From assembly GCA_934394565.1 (NCBI GenBank), contig CAKRQV010000002.1:142915-206914 (forward strand): a DNA stretch of 64,000 bases, written 5' to 3'. This stretch comes from an uncultured Lachnospiraceae bacterium. Lineage in GTDB: Bacteria > Bacillota > Clostridia > Lachnospirales > Lachnospiraceae. Made by a program: the position numbers and the translations under genes. Of this stretch, positions 59,372 through 64,000 are shown piece by piece. Position 1 is the first letter of the stretch. Every line of letters begins with the position of its first letter. A model generated the notes under the pieces. It saw only the letters and a list, made by a program, of their open reading frames with translations. It did no database searches and had not been told where the DNA came from.

Positions 59372-60094
59372 ATGAAAATCACCTACATCAACCACAGCGG
59401 TTTTCTTCTCGAATGGGCACACAGCTACTGGCTGTTTGATTATTACAAAGGGGACATCCCTCCCCTCGATCCGTCAAAGGAGCTGTTTGTATTCTGCAGT
59501 CACAGTCACCCGGATCACTACAACCCGGAAATCTTTACCTTATTCCACAAACACCCTGATGTGCACTGGCTCTTTGCCAATGAGATCAGACGCGCATTCC
59601 AACGGACAAAAAAGCACAGTGCAGACCCACTTCCGGACGTCACGTTTTTACCGACACATACGGACACCACACTGACCGACCGACAGGGGCAGCCACTTGT
59701 GATCCATACCCTGCATTCCACCGACCGCGGCTGCGCCTTTCTGATTTACTATCAGAGCCGCTATATCTACCATGCCGGAGATCTGCACTGGTGGAGCTGG
59801 CCCGGAGAAACGGAAAGTGACAACCGAAAAATGGCAGGAGACTACAAGAAGGAAATCGAATATCTGCAGAATAAACCGATTGATCTGGCTTTTGCCCCGT
59901 TAGATCCCCGGCAGGAAACCGATTATGCCATGGGCATGAACTATCTTCTCTCCCATGTGCAGATCCGGCATATGTTTCCCATGCATTTCTGGAACGATTT
60001 TTCAATTATTGACCGGTATCTGCAGGAGAATCCGTTGCCGGAGCAAACACTATTCCATCATTTGCACTACGACGGTGAATGTATAACCATATAA
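59372..60094 (+). CDS. MBL-fold (UlaG-like) metallo-hydrolase
   Basis: The 240-residue protein has the metal motif FCSHSHPDHYNPE (HxHxDH), a later YHAGDLHWWSW with metal-bridging Asp, and a C-terminal MFPMHFWND His. It resembles the UlaG/YtnP-type single-domain metallo-beta-lactamase fold hydrolases. The substrate is unknown; lactones or phosphodiesters are typical of the superfamily. ATG 59372 follows AGAGGAT; the ATG 21 nt upstream is weaker. It is followed 25 nt later by the VOC gene, probably one transcript. Confidence 0.82.
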   Translation: MKITYINHSGFLLEWAHSYWLFDYYKGDIPPLDPSKELFVFCSHSHPDHYNPEIFTLFHKHPDVHWLFANEIRRAFQRTKKHSADPLPDVTFLPTHTDTTLTDRQGQPLVIHTLHSTDRGCAFLIYYQSRYIYHAGDLHWWSWPGETESDNRKMAGDYKKEIEYLQNKPIDLAFAPLDPRQETDYAMGMNYLLSHVQIRHMFPMHFWNDFSIIDRYLQENPLPEQTLFHHLHYDGECITI

Positions 60095-60118
60095 GAATAA
60101 TTTAAGGAGGATTTTACC

Positions 60119-60487
60119 GTGAAATTCCAGATGTACCACGAAAACTACAATGTTCTTGACCTGAAACGCTCCATGACCTTTTATGAAACTGCACTCGGTC
60201 TCCACGAGCTGCGTCGTAAGGAAGCCTCCGACGGCTCCTTTATCATCGTCTATATGGGCAACGACACTACCGATTTCGAACTGGAACTGACCTGGCTCAA
60301 AGACCGTACAGAACCCTACAATCTCGGTGACGAAGAATTCCATCTGGCATTCAAAACCGACAACATGGAAGCCGCCCATGCTTTACACGAAAAAATGGGC
60401 TGCATCTGTTTTGAGAATCCGGACATGGGCATCTACTTTATCCAGGATCCGGATGGTTACTGGCTGGAGATTGTGCCGACTAAATAA
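60119..60487 (+). CDS. VOC/glyoxalase-superfamily protein (lactoylglutathione lyase-like)
   Basis: The 122-residue protein starts at GTG 60119 after TAAGGAGG. It shows two beta-alpha-beta-beta-beta modules: HENYNVLDLKRSMTFYETALGL with metal His, and FHLAFKTDNMEAAHAL followed by YFIQDPDGYWLEIVPT with metal Glu. The family includes glyoxalase I and fosfomycin-type enzymes; PDGYWLEI favours glyoxalase I. It would detoxify methylglyoxal adducts. Pairing with a metallo-hydrolase gene recalls the glyoxalase I/II combination, which is suggestive only. Confidence 0.85.
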   Translation: MKFQMYHENYNVLDLKRSMTFYETALGLHELRRKEASDGSFIIVYMGNDTTDFELELTWLKDRTEPYNLGDEEFHLAFKTDNMEAAHALHEKMGCICFENPDMGIYFIQDPDGYWLEIVPTK

Positions 60488-60500
60488 CATACCATATATA

Positions 60501-60546
60501 AAAAGCTCTCTTTTCGACGTTATTTCTGTCCAAAAGAGAGCTTTTG
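60501..60546 (+). terminator. Terminator of the MBL-VOC operon
   Basis: AAAAGCTCTCTTTT (60501-60514) pairs with AAAAGAGAGCTTTT (60532-60545), followed by GTC; the T-rich stem ends suit either direction. Confidence 0.85.
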
Positions 60547-60592
60547 TCATGAGTATATTCCCTGACATCTGTTATACATTGTAATGCATTTT

Positions 60593-61261
60593 CTATTCTG
60601 TGTAAGAGAAAAATCCATCCCCCGTTGCTTCATTATAAAGGGCATAAGCACCAAGCGTCGTTCTGGAATCGCCGTCCTCGTTAAAACGATACGGATCCCA
60701 GGCTTCCAGCGCCTCCGGAATCTCGTCAAGCGGTGTATCCGGTGTATACAGAATAAATGTTTTGCCATCTGCAATACCGTACGGTGTAGATGGAACCCGA
60801 TGCACGCCATCTATGATTTCATCATCGATGTCCTCTGTCTGCGTTCCTTCCAGCGTCATCTCATAGGTATGTTCACCGGTCTTTTGGATATCCACAAACT
60901 GTCCAATAAAATTGCAGACGTACATTGTCCCGTTGGGATAGTCATCTCCTGTATCCCCCATATCTGTATCCGAATACGAACCGGAGAAAGAACCGTCTGT
61001 TAGCAGCTCCAGCCGGGTACTCCATCCACCGACACCACTGCTGAAGACAAAGGCTGATGGCATATCAGTCGGTAAACCATCTGCAGACTGTTCATTTGCA
61101 TCTGACATTTCAGCCTGTGCTTCCGTGGTCGTATCTGCTGATACAGATGCATTTGTTGTTGTCAGTGTTCCGGATTTTGCACTTCCACCGCAGCCGGAAA
61201 GCCCCAAAGCTCCCGCAAGCATCACAATTCCCAAATGTTTCATCCATGTATATTTGCACAT
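60593..61261 (-). CDS. Lipoprotein of unknown function
   Basis: The 222-residue protein has a lipoprotein signal peptide with lipobox LSGC (Cys about 24), then a low-complexity Thr/Ser/Ala stretch (about 28-65), then a mostly beta domain (FVFSSGVGGWSTRLELLTDG; YVCNFIGQFVDIQKTGEHTY; YGIADGKTFILYTP). It should be tethered to the outer face of the membrane. The domain resembles repeated lipoprotein modules in gut Clostridia, but I cannot name it. The ribosome site GGTGAG precedes ATG 61261. Confidence 0.75.
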   Translation of the reverse strand: MCKYTWMKHLGIVMLAGALGLSGCGGSAKSGTLTTTNASVSADTTTEAQAEMSDANEQSADGLPTDMPSAFVFSSGVGGWSTRLELLTDGSFSGSYSDTDMGDTGDDYPNGTMYVCNFIGQFVDIQKTGEHTYEMTLEGTQTEDIDDEIIDGVHRVPSTPYGIADGKTFILYTPDTPLDEIPEALEAWDPYRFNEDGDSRTTLGAYALYNEATGDGFFSYTE

Positions 61262-61355
61262 ATCTTTTACTCACCTTTCCGCATACAGGAAACTCACGCC
61301 TTTCATGCATCCTGTATCCATTCTTTTATTGTTGTTCATACTGTAGAATTTTTTT

Positions 61356-61384
61356 ATTATAAAAATACAGTTTTTTCCCATCAA
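61356..61384 (-). promoter_or_regulatory. Promoter of the lipoprotein gene
   Basis: Minus-strand TTGATG (61379-61384) and TATAAT (61356-61361) with a 17-bp spacer. The leader of about 85 nt contains a weak CAGGAT/ATCCTG-type dyad. Confidence 0.65.
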
Positions 61385-61458
61385 GTGCTGTTTATTTTTC
61401 TTTTTGCGAACCTCACTGTGATTACACCAGCTGTCGACACACCGAGGTTTTCAAATCA

Positions 61459-62382
61459 TCACCGAAAATATTGTTTGATAAAGTGTAAACATGCCACTGA
61501 AGCCCTGTGCAGACTGCCGTCCCGCACCATCTGTCTCTCCTGCTCAGACATAAAACCCATCTCAGCCTCCGTGTATGTGCCAAAACCATGCTCGTAAAAA
61601 CCATGCGGCATACCCTCGGCTGTCATTTCTTCTACAGAAATACCAACCCGACGCAGCATCGCTGCATACCGCTTGCCTTCAGCTTTCAGATTATCATAGT
61701 CTGCATAGCAAAAAATCGCCCGCGGAAGCCCACGAAGCATTGCATTACTTGCAAATACCGGAGAGACCAGTGGTTTTGCCGCATCCTGTGGCTTACAGTG
61801 TAATTCATTAAACACATACATCACCGGTCCCTGCAGACTGCCCTTACCCTTGGCCAGCGGATCCGTATCGGCATCCAGAAACGGATACAAAAGGATCTGG
61901 CTGTCAAACAGCTGCTGTTCCCTCTCTTTCGCATACAGACAGACCGAAGCGGCCAGACCTGCCCCGGCACTGCAGCCCATAACCGAAATTTTTTCCGGGT
62001 CAATGCCATATAAGCTGGCATTTTTCTTAAAATAGACCGCCGCATCGTATGCATCCAAAATTGCCTCCATATACTGATAATCCGGACTTTGTCTGTAATC
62101 CACAGATGCAACCGCTGCATGTAGCGTCTTACCCGTTTCCAGCCACATCGCATCATTTAGCGCACTGCCACCCAGCAGAAAACCGCCGCCATGAAACCCC
62201 AGGATCAACGGAGCATTTTCCTCCTTTGCCGGATAAAATACCACACCAATCTCCCGATCCGGCATGGAAATCGTCATCCGTCGTCCACTGACCGGTGCAA
62301 TCTCATTTTTACGACGTAATCCTGCAGCCACCTCGCAGATTTCTTTCTTTACTTTTTCTATTATCTCACGTGAATACCGCAT
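61459..62382 (-). CDS. Alpha/beta-hydrolase (HSL-type esterase)
   Basis: The 307-residue hydrolase has oxyanion motif FHGGGFLLGGSA and nucleophile elbow VMGCSAGAGLAASV (GxSxG variant with Ser). The acid is in FCYADYDNLKAEG and the catalytic His in EGMPHGFYEHGF. The hormone-sensitive-lipase class usually hydrolyses short acyl esters. There is no signal peptide, so it is cytoplasmic. It stands alone in the stretch between aroE-like and lipoprotein genes; substrate and regulation are unknown. Confidence 0.88.
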   Translation of the reverse strand: MRYSREIIEKVKKEICEVAAGLRRKNEIAPVSGRRMTISMPDREIGVVFYPAKEENAPLILGFHGGGFLLGGSALNDAMWLETGKTLHAAVASVDYRQSPDYQYMEAILDAYDAAVYFKKNASLYGIDPEKISVMGCSAGAGLAASVCLYAKEREQQLFDSQILLYPFLDADTDPLAKGKGSLQGPVMYVFNELHCKPQDAAKPLVSPVFASNAMLRGLPRAIFCYADYDNLKAEGKRYAAMLRRVGISVEEMTAEGMPHGFYEHGFGTYTEAEMGFMSEQERQMVRDGSLHRASVACLHFIKQYFR

Positions 62383-62528
62383 ATGCTTTCCTCTTTCTGT
62401 ATATCCTCAATACTGTTTTCCGTTTGTCGGATATTAGTTTTGACTATAAGCCTGCAACAGATGGCTTTATTTCAACACTTCATATAAACTTCCGCCATCC
62501 GCCTCATACTTACAAAGGTTCATGCAGA

Positions 62529-63386
62529 CTATGGCAATTTTACTCCATATGCCTGCTCCATGGCTCTCTGCATGACTGCCAGCGGAGCCTTTCTCCCCGT
62601 CCATAGTTCATAAGCAATCGCACCCTGATTGACCAGCATACTCAAACCATTAAATGTCTGCAGATTTTTCTTCCTTGCTTCCAGAAGGAAAGGAGTCCAT
62701 GCCTTATTCGGAATCACATCACAAACAATCATACCATCTGTCATCGTGCTGTAGTCAATATCTGGCCGGGCATCATCCATAAAGCCAATCGGCGTTGCAT
62801 TCACCAGAATATCTGTTCCTGCAGGTATTTTGATGCCTGCAGTCCATGGCAGATAGTCTGCCTTTGTTTCTGTATACTTTTCTAAAATTTCTGTCAGTGT
62901 TTTCCCATGCTCTTCACTATGATTCAACACAGTGATCTGTGCTGCCCCTGCAAATGCCAGCTCCACTGCAATAGCTCTCGCTGCACCACCGGCTCCAAGA
63001 ATCGTAACATGTTTTCCGCAAAGATCAACACCCGCATGCTTCAGAGTTTCCAGAAACCCCTTACCATCTGTATTCTCCCCGGTTAGCTTGCCCTCTTTCC
63101 AGTACAGTGTATTGACAGCTCCCATGATTTTTGCCACATCTGACACCTGATCCAGATATTTCAACACTTCACCCTTATGCGGCATCGTGATATTTGCGCC
63201 TGTAAAATTCATTGCACGCATACCGGTAATTGCAGCTGCAATATCTCCCTGCTTTACCTGAATCGTCAGATAATCCATCGGAATTTCTTCCGCATCAAAC
63301 GCCGCCTGCTCCATAACAACTGTCGGATTATCATCCACTGGATCACCGAAAACAGCTGTTAATTGTCTCTGATAGGATATACTCAT
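62529..63386 (-). CDS. Shikimate dehydrogenase-like protein (AroE family) with altered substrate-site motif
   Basis: The 285-residue protein has the AroE fold: TMPHKGEVLKYLD (catalytic Lys), GAVNTLYWKEGKLTGENTDGKGF (Asn and Asp of the active site), ILGAGGAARAIAVELAF (NADP loop) and NATPIGF. The usual N-terminal shikimate motif with HSxSP is replaced by VFGDPVDDNPTVVMEQAAF, which keeps the QAAF-like end but lacks the two serines. It may use quinate or another substrate. ATG 63386 follows AGGAGG; an earlier in-frame ATG is rejected. Confidence 0.85.
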   Translation of the reverse strand: MSISYQRQLTAVFGDPVDDNPTVVMEQAAFDAEEIPMDYLTIQVKQGDIAAAITGMRAMNFTGANITMPHKGEVLKYLDQVSDVAKIMGAVNTLYWKEGKLTGENTDGKGFLETLKHAGVDLCGKHVTILGAGGAARAIAVELAFAGAAQITVLNHSEEHGKTLTEILEKYTETKADYLPWTAGIKIPAGTDILVNATPIGFMDDARPDIDYSTMTDGMIVCDVIPNKAWTPFLLEARKKNLQTFNGLSMLVNQGAIAYELWTGRKAPLAVMQRAMEQAYGVKLP

Positions 63387-63443
63387 ATCTGCCTCCTGTC
63401 CCTCCTTGCACATTTTTACACAGTATCAGCCTTATATAATTGC

Positions 63444-63472
63444 ATTATAGCTTTATCTCTTGCATAGCTCAA
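63444..63472 (-). promoter_or_regulatory. Promoter of the aroE-like gene
   Basis: Minus-strand TTGAGC (63467-63472) and TATAAT (63444-63449) have a 17-bp spacer, about 55 nt before the start. The remaining 63473-63612 shows nothing I can name. Confidence 0.65.
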
Positions 63473-63612
63473 TCAAAATATCACCTGCTGTCTGCTCATC
63501 AAAGCTTTTATATAAAATTTACTTCACAAGCCGCATAAGGTATACTTTTGTGCCCTGTATCTCATTCGGCTGTGCAACAAAAGCTTCACCGCAATGTATC
63601 ATATGATAAGAC

Positions 63613-63643
63613 AATAAAAAAGAGCATTCATAATGAACGCTCC
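63613..63643 (-). terminator. Terminator of the rRNA-tRNA operon
   Basis: Minus-strand GAGCGTTCAT and ATGAATGCTC form a stem (one G-A mismatch) followed by TTTTTTATTG, 7 nt after the tRNA 3' end. Confidence 0.85.
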
Positions 63644-63649
63644 TTAATA

Positions 63650-63720
63650 CAGGGGTAGAGAGATTCGAACTCCCATCGACGGTTTTGGAGACCGGTGCTC
63701 TGCCATTGAACTATACCCCT
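63650..63720 (-). tRNA. tRNA-Trp (anticodon CCA)
   Basis: The 71-nt cloverleaf has acceptor stem AGGGGTA with TACCCCT, discriminator G73, D-arm AGTTCAATGGCAGAGC, anticodon stem CCGGT/ACCGT-type with loop CTCCAAA, and T-arm GGGAGTTCGAATCTC. Anticodon CCA reads UGG (Trp). The 3' CCA is not encoded. It lies about 205 nt downstream of the 23S gene in the same orientation. Confidence 0.95.
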
Positions 63721-63925
63721 ATATGAAATTCCCTATGTACCTTGAAAACCGTATATACCAAACATCCTCACATTAAACTTCTTGACTTTGACTTGTCGGT
63801 ATTAACCATCTTTGAAAGACAGTCAACTTTCTTTTTGGAAGTTCTTCTTCACTTCGTTCAGAAGAACGACCTTCCGACTAGGATTTTTCTGCGTCCGCTT
63901 GCGGACTTGAAAAATCAAGTCTCCA

Positions 63926-64000
63926 GGTCAAACCCTCGACCGATTAGTACTGGTCAGCTGCATACATTACTGCACTTCCACTCCCAGCCTATCTACCTCG
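63926..64000 (-). rRNA. 23S rRNA, 3'-terminal 75 nt
   Basis: The minus strand ends with the conserved 23S 3' region (GACCAGTACTAATCGGTCGA, then GGGTTTGACC). The gene continues past the right edge. The spacer to tRNA-Trp (63721-63925) has long complementary stretches (AAGTTCTTCTTC with GAAGAAGAAC) fitting rRNA processing, and no 5S gene. Confidence 0.93.

Overview
The window looks like a chromosomal segment of an anaerobic, endospore-forming gut Firmicute, most likely Lachnospiraceae (Clostridia). The basis is SpoIVA, the anaerobic (cbi) cobalamin pathway, a bile-salt-hydrolase-like enzyme, a DUF4179/ECF sigma pair, a DUF5716/DUF5717 cluster and a CptIN-like type III toxin-antitoxin. Strong AGGAGG ribosome sites and TTGACA/TATAAT promoters are common. 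Most genes, and the rRNA fragment at the right end, lie on the minus strand, which suggests co-orientation with replication. No genus can be assigned from sequence alone.

Layout. 1-6169: corrin-ring operon cbiD-cbiL-cbiF-cbiG-cobJ-(cbiJ/E/T fusion), running off the left edge. 6292-8972: spoIVA and a nucleoside hydrolase. 9047-13376: a heterodimeric ABC exporter with its MarR regulator and a five-unit 15-bp operator-like array. 13698-20248: an RNA methyltransferase, a secreted cell-wall protein with a rearranged GH25 domain, a ureidoglycolate-lyase-like protein, purB and purF. 20354-26160: a three-gene unit of unknown function (TPR-like protein, Hsp70/actin-fold DUF5716 protein, giant DUF5717 protein). 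26183-27316: a cobD-like gene. 27641-33329: an operon joining an LRR protein, a VWA/metallopeptidase-like protein, a MoxR AAA+ ATPase and the CoA genes coaBC and coaX. 33538-38093: an SseB-like protein and a second heterodimeric ABC exporter. 38173-43723: a membrane-anchored unknown, an SNF transporter, a saccharopine-dehydrogenase-like enzyme behind a glycine-riboswitch-like leader, and homoserine dehydrogenase. 43879-49602: a 2-hydroxyacid dehydrogenase, purC, a SulP permease and a bile-salt-hydrolase-like enzyme. 49698-50742: a small HTH ORF and the type III toxin-antitoxin. 51201-54386: a P1B-like ATPase, DUF6110 and a divergent DtxR-type regulator. 54433-57164: azlCD behind a stripped-down T-box, and a MATE exporter. 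57207-59115: an ECF sigma/anti-sigma pair. 59312-63472: a metallo-hydrolase, a VOC protein, a lipoprotein, an esterase and an aroE-like gene. 63613-64000: tRNA-Trp and the 3' end of 23S rRNA.

The most unusual material is intergenic. Four long, near-perfect inverted repeats (about 147-276 bp; 13461, 27401, 45086, 50903) each sit 11-28 bp behind the stop codon of a minus-strand gene. They share short flanking motifs, but their arms differ completely in sequence while staying self-complementary. Two of them share a core of about 120 nt with compensatory stem changes, which suggests an undescribed structured RNA or DNA element family. Other leads are the Hsp70-like/DUF5717 unit, the permuted GH25 protein, the CptIN-like module, the MarR operator array, and the two reduced riboregulators (glycine-type and T-box-type).
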